Origin: Gammaproteobacteria bacterium
GTDB lineage: Bacteria; Pseudomonadota; Gammaproteobacteria; Pseudomonadales; Oleiphilaceae
Direction: 5' to 3'
Assembly (NCBI GenBank): GCA_003695085.1
Contig: RFIV01000073.1
Location: forward strand, 1 to 13,964
DNA: 13,964 nt
Shown here: piece by piece, positions 6,051 through 13,964 of the stretch
Position numbering within the stretch: position 1 is the stretch's first letter
Layout: the number at the start of each line of letters is the position of its first letter
The notes under the pieces: generated by a model
What the model was told of the DNA's origin: nothing
Database searches by the model: none
What the model saw: only the letters and a program-made list of their open reading frames with translations
Made by a program: the position numbers and the translations under genes

Positions 6051-8807
6051 TCAGGAAGAAAGCAGATTGGCGTTAAATGGCAATCCTGTAACCATGATGC
6101 TGCGAATGGCCGAAGCGGGAAGCGGTCCGCTGATCGCGTATCCCTGCGCCCGGTCGAATCCCAGGGCGCGCACCAGCTTGAGCTGGGCGGTTGACTCCAC
6201 GCCCTTGGCGACAGTTCTCAGCCCCATTGCCCGGGCAGCCTCCACAGTGGCACCGAGCAGGTGGCGTTCGGTCTCATTTTGCTGGGCCGCTTCCAGAAAC
6301 TCCGGATCTATCTTGAGTTCAGCCAGATCGAAACGTTTGAGAAAACGCAGGGAAGTGGAGCCGGTGCCAAAGTCATCGACACAGACAGGCAGATTCAGAG
6401 CACGCGCCCTGGAGCAGAACTGCTGAACCTCGTGGGGATGCTGATGCAGGACCGTTTCCGGGATCTCCAGGGTGACGGGCAGCTCGAGATCGGTTCCTCC
6501 GTTGCGGGCTTCATGGATCAGCCCGAGCGGACCTGTGGACAATACCTGCCGGCGGGCCACATTCAGATACAGGGTCGGGAGTACGGCACCGGATTCGCTT
6601 CGCCAGCTTCGTGCATCCTCCAGGGCGTATCGAATCATCAGGTCTGTCAGGTCATCGGTGAGTCCGCTGTCATCGGCCAGCGCCAGAAAGCTGGCCGGCG
6701 GCATTTCGCCATGAACCGGATGATTCCAGCGCACCAGTGCCTCGACCCCGCTGACCCGAAGCGTCTCAAGCTCCATGACGGGAAGATATTCCACGAACAG
6801 CTGATCGAAGGCGATGGCATGTCTCAGATCGTTTTCCAGACGTATCCGTTCACTCACGGCCTCGCTCATGGCTGTCTCGTAAAAGCAATACTGGTTGCGG
6901 CCGTTCTCCTTGGCCCGGTACATGGCCACATCGGCATGCTTGATAAGGTCCGAAGGTGTTGTGCCGTCCCTGGGAAACAGGGCGATACCGATACTGGCAC
7001 CGATGTGCAGCTCGTACCCTTGCACCTCGAAAGCCGGCAGGATGTGGGCAATCAGTTTCGTGGCAACATTCGCCGCAGTGGTTTCGTTGGGGAGATTGGG
7101 CAGAATCACCGTGAATTCGTCGCCACCGAGGCGCGCAATGATATCGCCCTCACGCAGATGGCGCTTCAGTCGCTCTGCTGCCTCACGCAAGACAACGTCA
7201 CCGACCTCATGCCCCAACGTGTCGTTGATGTGCTTGAAGTGATCCAGGTCGATGAAAAGCACGGCCAGCATGTCCTGGCGACGCTCATGCTGTGCCAGAT
7301 GCGTGGCCAGGCTTTCCATCAGAAAGGCCCGGTTGGGCAGGTGGGTCAGCATGTCGTGAAAAGCCCTGTACTGGGCCTTTTCCTCAGCCTGTTTGCGCCG
7401 CGTAACGTCCTGAAGAATGGTGTAGAGAACCGGCTGCCCATCCACTTCCATGGGGGTTGCGAAGGCGTCGATGTAGCGGGTTTCACCGTGGGCGCCGGTA
7501 AGCGTGAAGCTGGTTTGCAGGGGCTGTCTGCCTTTACCGTCTGCGGGTTTGCTCTCCTGAAGACGCAATACTTCCCGGGACAGGGTTTCCTCCCCCAGCA
7601 GCGCTTTGGCCGCCGGATTGCTCTCCAGAATGACGCCGGACTCCGGGTTGATGATGAGCTGCGGAGCGGCACTCTGGCTGAAGAGCAGGCTGTGGCGCTT
7701 CTCGGCACTCATCAGTGCACGCTGTGTTCTCAGCAGGTAGGAGACCACGACCAGAATAGCCATGGCCATGAGCAGTAACGCCACTTTGGGTGTCAGCTCT
7801 GACAGTACCTGGCTTTGCAGAGTCTGGCCATCCACTTGCAGGATCAGGTCCCAGGGTGCGCCCTGGATGGGGCGGCGGGCATATAACTGGCCTTTTTGCT
7901 CCAGAAACCCGGTCAGGGGGATGGTGTCTGGATTGCCGAGAGGCACCAAGCCGGTATCATCCACAAGACTGGAAAACATGCGAACGCTGTCGCTGGTGCG
8001 ACCCACATAGCCGGGGGTGGCAATGATCTGATGTTCCCGGTTGACCAGCAGCAGGGTCTCGGAAGGGCCGAGGAGCTGGTTGCTGAGCAGGCGTGACAGT
8101 GTGTCCAGCGTGATGTCTATGGCCACGATGCCTGTAAAGTCACCCTGATAGTAGACCGGGGCGGACGCAGTCACCATCAACCCCTGGCCGTATTCATCCA
8201 CATAGGCGCGCGTCCAGAAAGGTTGCCTGTCCGGATTGCGAACCGGGGTGGCACGGGTGAAAAACTCCTGCGTCAGGGTAGCGTCGGAATAGTGATACTG
8301 GCTGTCGTCCACCCAGGGCGCAATGGTGATGAACCGGTGACGGGAAACATAATAGACCCACGCGCTTTCCGCCAGGTTTTGCCGGGCCGTGAGGAACAGG
8401 GGCGCCAGCCAAAGAGCCATGTGCAGCTCTGCCTGAACGGGAGGTGCCATGCGACGGGGATCTTCCCGGGTGGTGGCCTGAACGGTGCGTCCCCAGGGAA
8501 GTGTCCTGGCTTTCTCAGGGTCCAGCGCATAGCCACCCCAGGGACGCGCAACGAACAGTTCGGCTTCCTGTTCAAAACGCGCGTCATGCTTGTGGAAGGG
8601 GGCGTCCTGCGCGACCCGTTGCAGTGTCCTGAGGTGATCATTGATCCGTGACACCGAGGTCGATACGGCCTGGGCTGCCTGGTTCAGAGATTGATCGAGC
8701 GCAACCAACCGGTCCTTGCGCAGATTTTCCCCGGTGATCCAGGCATAGCCCGCCACAAGGCAGATCCCTGCAAGGGTAGCCAGTATGCGCCAGAGGTGTG
8801 TGGGCAT
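6051..8807 (-). CDS. dCACHE-PAS-GGDEF-EAL c-di-GMP protein with a degenerate EAL site
   Basis: A membrane-bound cyclic-di-GMP enzyme of 918 residues. TM1 is at about 8-24. A periplasmic double-CACHE sensor covers about 30-335 (QPFWTRAY, then SAPVYYQGDFTGIVAIDITL). TM2 lies at about 342-359 and a PAS domain at about 370-470, ending in LQDVTRRKQAEEKAQYRAFH. The GGDEF domain is at about 475-645, with an intact RLGGDEF active site (GGDEF 561-565) and an inhibitory-site RxxD at R552-D555, so cyclase activity with product feedback is expected. The EAL domain is at about 660-900, with E689-A-L, N749, E781/E784, D811-D812 and K832/D834 present. However, the usual EGVE is KGVE, with Lys at 868 where the catalytic-base Glu belongs, and the usual YQP is YLP (674-676). 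The EAL half is therefore probably not a competent phosphodiesterase, though it might bind c-di-GMP. The ligand of the CACHE domain is unknown. Shine-Dalgarno pairing is weak. Confidence 0.93.
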   Translation of the reverse strand: MPTHLWRILATLAGICLVAGYAWITGENLRKDRLVALDQSLNQAAQAVSTSVSRINDHLRTLQRVAQDAPFHKHDARFEQEAELFVARPWGGYALDPEKARTLPWGRTVQATTREDPRRMAPPVQAELHMALWLAPLFLTARQNLAESAWVYYVSRHRFITIAPWVDDSQYHYSDATLTQEFFTRATPVRNPDRQPFWTRAYVDEYGQGLMVTASAPVYYQGDFTGIVAIDITLDTLSRLLSNQLLGPSETLLLVNREHQIIATPGYVGRTSDSVRMFSSLVDDTGLVPLGNPDTIPLTGFLEQKGQLYARRPIQGAPWDLILQVDGQTLQSQVLSELTPKVALLLMAMAILVVVSYLLRTQRALMSAEKRHSLLFSQSAAPQLIINPESGVILESNPAAKALLGEETLSREVLRLQESKPADGKGRQPLQTSFTLTGAHGETRYIDAFATPMEVDGQPVLYTILQDVTRRKQAEEKAQYRAFHDMLTHLPNRAFLMESLATHLAQHERRQDMLAVLFIDLDHFKHINDTLGHEVGDVVLREAAERLKRHLREGDIIARLGGDEFTVILPNLPNETTAANVATKLIAHILPAFEVQGYELHIGASIGIALFPRDGTTPSDLIKHADVAMYRAKENGRNQYCFYETAMSEAVSERIRLENDLRHAIAFDQLFVEYLPVMELETLRVSGVEALVRWNHPVHGEMPPASFLALADDSGLTDDLTDLMIRYALEDARSWRSESGAVLPTLYLNVARRQVLSTGPLGLIHEARNGGTDLELPVTLEIPETVLHQHPHEVQQFCSRARALNLPVCVDDFGTGSTSLRFLKRFDLAELKIDPEFLEAAQQNETERHLLGATVEAARAMGLRTVAKGVESTAQLKLVRALGFDRAQGYAISGPLPASAIRSIMVTGLPFNANLLSS

Positions 8808-8843
8808 GAGAGCAGGTCCCGGATCAGCCAGTGGTCATCTACC

Positions 8844-8849
8844 AGTATA
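8844..8849 (-). promoter_or_regulatory. Possible -10 element upstream of the GGDEF-EAL gene
   Basis: In the 71-base gap after metF, the minus strand carries TATACT (8849-8844), preceded by TTCAGC. No recognisable -35 hexamer lies 16-18 bases further upstream. A start near 8837 would give a 30-base leader. I see no convincing metF terminator in this gap, so read-through from the SAM-cycle operon and a weak local promoter are both possible. Confidence 0.28.
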
Positions 8850-8878
8850 GCTGAACCGGGCCGGCTGGATGACGAGGA

Positions 8879-9742
8879 TCAGAAAGTGACCTTTTCACCC
8901 AGATTGAGGTTGTCCCAGATGGCCAGAGACGGGGCCGCCTGGTTGAGGGTGTAGAAGTGAAGCCCCGGTGCGCCGGCCTGGAGCAGACGCTCGCACATGC
9001 GGGTCACGACTTCCGTGCCGAACTGACGGATGCTTTCGCTGTCGTCGCCATAGGCTTCCAGCTGCTTGCGGATCCAGCGCGGAATCTCGGCACCGCAGGC
9101 GTCCGAAAAGCGCGCCAGCTTGCTGTAGTTGGTGATGGGCATGATGCCCGGCACGATGGGAATGTCGATGCCCAGCTTTTCACAGCGTTCCACAAAGTAG
9201 AAGTAGGCATCTGCATTGTAGAAATACTGTGTGATGGCGCTGCTTGCGCCGGCCTCGACCTTGCGCTTGAAGTTGAGCAGATCGGCTTCGGCATTGGGCG
9301 CCTGGGGATGAAACTCCGGGTAGGCGGCCACTTCGATCAGGAAGTGATCCCCGCTGTGCTCGCGGATAAACGCCACCAGCTCATTGGCATAGCGCAGCTC
9401 GCCGGGTGCGCCCATGCCGGAGGGCAGATCACCGCGCAGCGCGACGATGCGCTGAATGCCGTGGCTCTTGTACAGGTCCAGCAGGCTGGCGATGTCCTCC
9501 CGGGTGGAGCCGATGCACGACAGGTGCGGCGCGGTGGAAATGCCCTGCTGATGCAGGGCAATCACCGTATCGATGGTGCGCTCGCGCGTGGAGCCACCGG
9601 CACCGTAGGTACAGCTGAAGAAGTCCGGCTTGCGGGTCGCCAGCTGATCCCTGACGGTCTGCAGCTTCGCCTTGCCTTCTTCCGTTTTCGGCGGAAAGAA
9701 TTCAAAGCTGAAACGGCGCTTGAATTTCAGTTGTGATTGCAT
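8879..9742 (-). CDS. metF: 5,10-methylenetetrahydrofolate reductase MetF
   Basis: MetF is a cytosolic FAD enzyme that reduces 5,10-methylene-THF to 5-methyl-THF, the methyl donor for methionine synthase. The 287-residue product starts MQSQLKFKRRFSFEFFPPKT. FSFEFFPPK contains the catalytic Glu region of the family. Further family motifs are CTYGAGGSTRERT, HLSCIGSTREDI, RIVALRGDLP (FAD/folate region), FKRKVEAGASSAITQYFYN, PIVPGIMPITNYSKL and the C-terminal APGLHFYTLNQA. The ATG at 9742 was chosen because the family begins at this point and AGGA stands about 7 bases upstream. An in-frame extension to 9811 would overlap ahcY and adds an unrelated 23-residue lead. It follows ahcY after 28 bases and closes the methyl-recycling operon. 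The methionine synthase that would use its product is not in the window. Confidence 0.96.
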   Translation of the reverse strand: MQSQLKFKRRFSFEFFPPKTEEGKAKLQTVRDQLATRKPDFFSCTYGAGGSTRERTIDTVIALHQQGISTAPHLSCIGSTREDIASLLDLYKSHGIQRIVALRGDLPSGMGAPGELRYANELVAFIREHSGDHFLIEVAAYPEFHPQAPNAEADLLNFKRKVEAGASSAITQYFYNADAYFYFVERCEKLGIDIPIVPGIMPITNYSKLARFSDACGAEIPRWIRKQLEAYGDDSESIRQFGTEVVTRMCERLLQAGAPGLHFYTLNQAAPSLAIWDNLNLGEKVTF

Positions 9743-9770
9743 GAAAAATCCTGTTCTGAACGTGCCCTGA

Positions 9771-11153
9771 TCAGTATTTGTAATCGTCCGGCTTGTAGGG
9801 GCCGTCCACATCCACGCCGATATAGGCAGCCTGCTCCGGTGTCAGTCGGGTCAGGACGCCGCCGAATCCGGCCACCATGTGGCGGGCCACTTCTTCATCC
9901 AGCTTCTTCGGCAGGACTTTCACGTAGATGTTCTTCGGCTTTTCCTCGGCGGGCAGGTTGGCAAACCCGGCCTTGTACAGGTGGATCTGTGCCAGGACCT
10001 GGTTGGCAAAGGAGCCGTCCATGACCCGTGACGGATGCCCCGTGGCATTACCCAGGTTCACCAGTCGGCCTTCGGACAGCAGAATCAGGTGGTCGCCCGT
10101 GCTGTCATCACGGATGACCTTGTGCACCTGCGGCTTGATCTCGATCCACTTCCAGTGCTTGCGCATGAAGGCGGTATCGATTTCGTTGTCGAAGTGACCG
10201 ATGTTGCAGACCACAGCCCCGTTTTTCAGCGCGCGCAGCATGTTGGCGTCGCAGACATTGACGTTGCCGGTGGTGGTGACCAGCAGGTCCGTATTGGCCA
10301 GCAGATCACGGTTGATGCTGGCCTCGGTGCCATCGTTGATGCCGTTGATATAGGGCGAGACGACTTCAAAGCCGTCCATGCACGCCTGCATGGCGCAGAT
10401 CGGGTCGGCTTCCGTCACGCGTACGATCATGCCTTCCTGGCGCAGGGACTGGGCCGAGCCCTTGCCCACGTCGCCATAACCGATGACGAGCGCCTTCTTG
10501 CCCGCCAACAGGTGGTCGGTGGCGCGCTTGATGGCGTCATTCAGGGAGTGGCGGCAGCCGTACTTGTTGTCGTTCTTGGACTTGGTGACCGAATCGTTGA
10601 CGTTGATCGCCGGCACTTTCAGAGTGCCTTTTTTCATCCGTTCGATCAGGCGGTGCACGCCCGTGGTGGTCTCTTCGGAAATCCCGTGAATCGCGTCCAG
10701 CAGCTCCGGATAGTCATTATGCAGGATTTCGGTCAGGTCACCGCCGTCATCCAGGATCATGTTGGCGCCCCAGGGCTTGCCATCCTTGAGGATGGTCTGA
10801 CGGATGCACCATTCGTACTCTTCCTCGGTTTCACCCTTCCAGGCAAAGACCGGGATACCCCGCGCTGCGATCGCTGCAGCGGCGTGATCCTGTGTGGAAA
10901 AGATGTTGCACGAAGACCAGCGCACTTCTGCGCCCAGCTCCACCAGTGTCTCGATGAGCACGGCGGTCTGAATGGTCATGTGAATGCAGCCCATGATGCG
11001 GGCGCCCTTGAGGGGCTGCTCCGCGCGGTACTTCTCACGCAGGGCCATCAGCGCCGGCATTTCGCCTTCGGCGATTTCGATCTCGCGGCGACCCCATTCG
11101 GCCAGTGAAATGTCCGCGACCTTATAATCAGCAAATGTTTCTTGTGCAGTCAT
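9771..11153 (-). CDS. ahcY: S-adenosyl-L-homocysteine hydrolase AhcY (SahH)
   Basis: AhcY reversibly splits SAH, the inhibitory by-product of SAM-dependent methylation, into homocysteine and adenosine using tightly bound NAD. It has 460 residues, typical for the proteobacterial enzyme. Substrate and catalytic positions are visible: H58 in CIHMTIQTA, STQDHAAAA (87-95), ILDDGGD (133-139), SEETTTGV (159-166), and K191, D195, N196 and C200 in VTKSKNDNKYGC. The NAD-binding glycines are in VIGYGDVGKG (223-232). NIGHFDNEID, NLGNATGHPSRVMDGSF and the standard C-terminus KPDDYKY complete the family pattern. The ATG at 11153 has AAAGGG 8 bases upstream; that site starts just inside the metK end, and only 15 bases separate metK and ahcY. 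No SAH riboswitch is seen ahead of it, so control most likely comes from the operon promoter. Confidence 0.97.
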   Translation of the reverse strand: MTAQETFADYKVADISLAEWGRREIEIAEGEMPALMALREKYRAEQPLKGARIMGCIHMTIQTAVLIETLVELGAEVRWSSCNIFSTQDHAAAAIAARGIPVFAWKGETEEEYEWCIRQTILKDGKPWGANMILDDGGDLTEILHNDYPELLDAIHGISEETTTGVHRLIERMKKGTLKVPAINVNDSVTKSKNDNKYGCRHSLNDAIKRATDHLLAGKKALVIGYGDVGKGSAQSLRQEGMIVRVTEADPICAMQACMDGFEVVSPYINGINDGTEASINRDLLANTDLLVTTTGNVNVCDANMLRALKNGAVVCNIGHFDNEIDTAFMRKHWKWIEIKPQVHKVIRDDSTGDHLILLSEGRLVNLGNATGHPSRVMDGSFANQVLAQIHLYKAGFANLPAEEKPKNIYVKVLPKKLDEEVARHMVAGFGGVLTRLTPEQAAYIGVDVDGPYKPDDYKY

Positions 11154-11168
11154 GTGTGTATCCCTTTC

Positions 11169-12329
<1,161 letters not shown>

Positions 12330-12341
12330 TGGGAAGGATCC

Positions 12342-13379
12342 TTACATTGATGAAGCAGTTGAAGAACGGTGTGTCGTGTTGTCCGCTGACGCGGTGTCAG
12401 TCGGGCAGGTAAAGTGTTGTACCTGAATCTGGAAGCCGTTGCGTACGCCGATCAGCAGGGTTTCGCCGGTTTCCAGACCGGCGTCTTCGGCCCAGCGCGA
12501 GAGGTCTTCGGCATCAAAGCCCAGCCAGAGATCACCACAGGCCTCTCGTGCCCAGACCTGCTGGTGGCGGCACAGATCGCAGATGATGAGCAGTCCGCCG
12601 GGATTGAGCAGCCGGGCGCAATCGGCCAGCATGTCCTGGGGGGAGGGCACATGGTGCAGCACCATGTTCATGACAATGACGTCAGCCTTGAATCCCTGGC
12701 GAAGTGCATGCTGGGTATCGCCTGCCTCCAGCGTCACGTTGGCCAGCTGTTCGCGTTTGATCCATTCGGCGCATTTTTCCAGCATCTCGGTGGAGGTATC
12801 CAGCGCGATCACACGCTCGAACCGGCGAGACAGCTCACTCAGGAATTGACCTTCACCCGGCCCGATCTCCAGCGCGGTGGTGTGTGCCGGTGTCACCAGC
12901 TGGTCGAGCAGCGCCGCAGTGGGTTCTGCGTACAGGTCGTAGTCGGCAATCAGCTCCTGATGCGCCTGCAGGTGTCCGCCGTAGCGGGCGAAGAACACCT
13001 GGGACTGCTGGGCCCGGAACTGGCGAATGCGTGTGATGGCCTGCTGCAGGGCCGGACTGGGCGGTAATGCATCCACCATGGCATAGATATGCTCACGGAT
13101 CTGGGTCAGGGGGGCTTCATCCAGCAGAGGCGGGCGGCGATAGAAAATGGTGTTGCCTTCTCGCTGGGGTTCAACCAGGCCAGCGGTGGCCAGAACCTTG
13201 AGATGATGGCTCAGCGTTGACTGACGCGCATCAAACATGGTGCACAGCTCGGCCACGCTGAACGTATCCCGCGCCAGAGACCTCAGGATATCGACGCGCA
13301 GCGCATCCCCTGCCGCCTTGAGGGTGGCAGCCAGCGTGGCACTGTCGAGTGCAGACGGATGAGGGGCAGGTGCATTCAT
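12342..13379 (-). CDS. ArsR-type regulator fused to a methyltransferase domain (SahR-like)
   Basis: A 345-residue fusion. Residues 17-83 form an ArsR-type winged helix-turn-helix (KAAGDALRVDILRSLA, then AELCTMFDARQSTLSHHLKV as the recognition region, and IFYRR in the wing). It has no obvious Cys/His metal-site cluster. From about 145 a class I SAM-dependent methyltransferase fold follows: motif I ALEIGPGEGQFL (169-180), IALDTSTEML (191-200), NMVLHHVPS (238-246) and LLNPGGLLIICDL (257-269). Such ArsR-methyltransferase fusions are known as SahR regulators, which control methionine/SAM-cycle genes in Proteobacteria in response to SAH. The location as first gene of a metK-ahcY-metF operon fits that role. 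The methyltransferase domain probably senses SAH or SAM; catalysis is untested. The ATG at 13379 opens the conserved domain; an upstream in-frame extension to 13637 would run into the divergent gene and is rejected. There is no Shine-Dalgarno site, and the promoter places the transcript start at or beside the ATG. Confidence 0.9.
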   Translation of the reverse strand: MNAPAPHPSALDSATLAATLKAAGDALRVDILRSLARDTFSVAELCTMFDARQSTLSHHLKVLATAGLVEPQREGNTIFYRRPPLLDEAPLTQIREHIYAMVDALPPSPALQQAITRIRQFRAQQSQVFFARYGGHLQAHQELIADYDLYAEPTAALLDQLVTPAHTTALEIGPGEGQFLSELSRRFERVIALDTSTEMLEKCAEWIKREQLANVTLEAGDTQHALRQGFKADVIVMNMVLHHVPSPQDMLADCARLLNPGGLLIICDLCRHQQVWAREACGDLWLGFDAEDLSRWAEDAGLETGETLLIGVRNGFQIQVQHFTCPTDTASADNTTHRSSTASSM

Positions 13380-13385
13380 GAGTGC

Positions 13386-13414
13386 AGTGTAGCCGGCGGG
13401 CCGGGCAGAATCAA
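13386..13414 (-). promoter_or_regulatory. Promoter of the SAM-cycle operon, possibly leaderless
   Basis: On the minus strand TTGATT (13414-13409) and TACACT (13391-13386) are separated by exactly 17 bases, each matching the sigma-70 consensus at four of six positions. Only six bases separate TACACT from the ATG at 13379. A start 7 bases past the -10 box would fall on the A of the start codon, giving a leaderless mRNA. This agrees with the absence of a Shine-Dalgarno site. The -35 box lies within the palindrome at 13408-13424. Confidence 0.55.
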
Positions 13415-13424
13415 TAACTGAATC
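13408..13424. promoter_or_regulatory. Imperfect palindrome over the -35 box, candidate SahR operator
   Basis: GAATCAAT-A-ACTGAATC is a 17-bp imperfect dyad: 6 of 8 arm positions are complementary, with conserved outer GA.TC and inner TCA/TGA. It covers the -35 element of the regulator's own promoter, so binding there would repress the sahR-metK-ahcY-metF transcript. ArsR-family dimers typically bind short imperfect dyads of this type. The assignment to this regulator is inference from position. Confidence 0.4.
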
Positions 13425-13498
13425 GAAAAAGTTGGATGCGGATCTATCTGCAAATCTCGATTGGTCATGATCGGCGTATATGGATGGATAAGGAGTTT

Positions 13499-13528
13499 TT
13501 GAGTACAGGTGTACAGGGTGCGTATAAT
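13499..13528 (+). promoter_or_regulatory. Sigma-70 promoter of the UbiB/AarF-like gene
   Basis: TTGAGT (13499-13504), an 18-base spacer and a perfect TATAAT (13523-13528) precede the plus-strand gene. The predicted start near 13535 gives a leader of about 17 bases that carries the GAGAGAGG ribosome-binding site. The spacer contains GTAC-AGGT-GTAC (13503-13514), a small inverted repeat that might bind a regulator. Confidence 0.65.
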
Positions 13529-13551
13529 GTGCCCGGCAGAGAGAGGCGGTC

Positions 13552-13964
13552 ATGAGCAAAAAAAAGGACACGAGCCGGTTAGACCGGATCAAGACAGGCA
13601 GTTTCGAGCGTCGTCTGAGCCTGACCAAGGCGGGCATTGTGGCAGGCTCGCGAATGGCGACCAGCTATGCCGGCAGCTGGTTCGGCAGCAAGGCTAAACG
13701 TGAGGCGCGGCGGCGCAAGGCCCTGTCCCGGCAGGCCAGCTATCTCGCCGACGAGCTTGGGCGGCTGAAAGGCAGCGTGGTGAAAATCGGGCAGGTGATG
13801 GCGCTGTACGGCGAACATTTTCTGCCGCCGGAAGTCACCGAAGCGCTGCATACGCTGGAAGACAAGACGGTCGCACTGGACTGGCCGGCCATCGAGACGG
13901 TGCTCACTGAGGAGCTGGGTGCCGACACCCTGGCGGAACTGGACATTGAGCCGCACCCCATCGG
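13552..13964 (+). CDS. UbiB/AarF (ABC1/ADCK) atypical kinase family protein, N-terminal part
   Basis: The frame from ATG at 13552 runs off the right edge; 137 residues are visible. The start is supported by AGAGAGG about 6 bases upstream and the promoter at 13499-13528. After a basic head (MSKKKDTSRLDRIKTGSFER) and a helical region, it contains ELGRLKGSVVKIGQVMALYG, including the family-defining KxGQ motif (K78-I-G-Q81). HFLPPEVTEALHTLEDKTV and WPAIETVLTEELG follow. This order is characteristic of the UbiB/ADCK/AarF family, ATPases or atypical kinases tied to ubiquinone synthesis and lipid-linked processes. The head differs from what I would expect of canonical UbiB, so a paralogous AarF-type protein is at least as likely. 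The catalytic kinase half is outside the window. An A8 tract covers codons 3-5. It is transcribed away from the SAM-cycle operon, sharing a 172-base divergent region. Confidence 0.85.
   Translation, partial: MSKKKDTSRLDRIKTGSFERRLSLTKAGIVAGSRMATSYAGSWFGSKAKREARRRKALSRQASYLADELGRLKGSVVKIGQVMALYGEHFLPPEVTEALHTLEDKTVALDWPAIETVLTEELGADTLAELDIEPHPI

Noticed and set aside
6534..6542. A further TTGTCCACA (minus strand) inside the GGDEF-EAL gene
   Set aside because: It is a single, isolated one-mismatch box inside coding sequence, as expected by chance.
9743..9811. Earlier in-frame start for MetF
   Set aside because: It overlaps the end of ahcY and adds residues with no MetF counterpart. ATG at 9742 has an AGGA site and the usual family N-terminus.
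12330..12341. SAM or SAH riboswitch ahead of metK or ahcY
   Set aside because: The gaps are only 12 and 15 bases, too small for an aptamer, and the regulator transcript appears to have no leader. Control by the SahR-like protein is the better explanation.
13380..13637. N-terminal extension of the SahR-like protein by 86 codons
   Set aside because: It would cross the operon promoter and overlap the start of the divergent UbiB/AarF-like gene. The added sequence has no domain, whereas the ATG at 13379 begins just before the ArsR helix-turn-helix.

Overview
The window reads as chromosome from a moderately GC-rich gammaproteobacterium. The protein families and the ArsR-methyltransferase/metK neighbourhood recall Pseudomonadales, Oceanospirillales or Marinobacter-like genomes. 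This placement is inferred from protein style, not from a search. I see no insertion sequence, phage gene, CRISPR array, tRNA or rRNA.

Layout, right to left. Eight genes run head to tail on the minus strand from 13379 down to 827, with very short gaps or overlaps. The first four form a SAM-cycle operon: an ArsR-type winged-helix regulator fused to a SAM-dependent methyltransferase-like domain (SahR-like), metK (SAM synthetase), ahcY (SAH hydrolase) and metF (methylene-THF reductase). MetK makes SAM, AhcY removes the by-product SAH, and MetF supplies the methyl group that remakes methionine. The fused regulator is a plausible SAH/SAM sensor for the set. After a 71-base gap come a membrane-bound dCACHE-PAS-GGDEF-EAL protein, rsmE (a SAM-dependent 16S rRNA methyltransferase), an RND-efflux periplasmic adaptor and an RND inner-membrane permease. 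The last three are tightly coupled (rsmE/adaptor overlap GTGA, adaptor/permease overlap ATGA). No outer-membrane channel gene is present, so a TolC-like partner would have to come from elsewhere.

Left end. A 302-base intergenic region (525-826) follows the permease. It holds a terminator-like hairpin, DnaA-box-like nonamers, a perfect 8-bp inverted repeat inside a probable promoter, and then a DUF445 membrane-protein gene on the minus strand, cut by the window edge.

Right end. A 172-base divergent region (13380-13551) carries a minus promoter for the SAM-cycle operon, placed so that the transcript may be leaderless, with an imperfect palindrome over its -35 box. It also carries a good plus-strand promoter for a UbiB/AarF-family (ABC1) kinase-like gene, cut by the window edge.

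Points most worth a second look: the SahR-like regulator with its leaderless, apparently self-controlled promoter; the GGDEF-EAL protein, whose phosphodiesterase catalytic Glu is a Lys while its cyclase A-site and I-site look intact; the possible extension of a SAM-cycle transcript into c-di-GMP, rRNA methylation and efflux genes; and the palindrome and DnaA-box cluster around 567-854. I found no clearly unprecedented multi-gene system.
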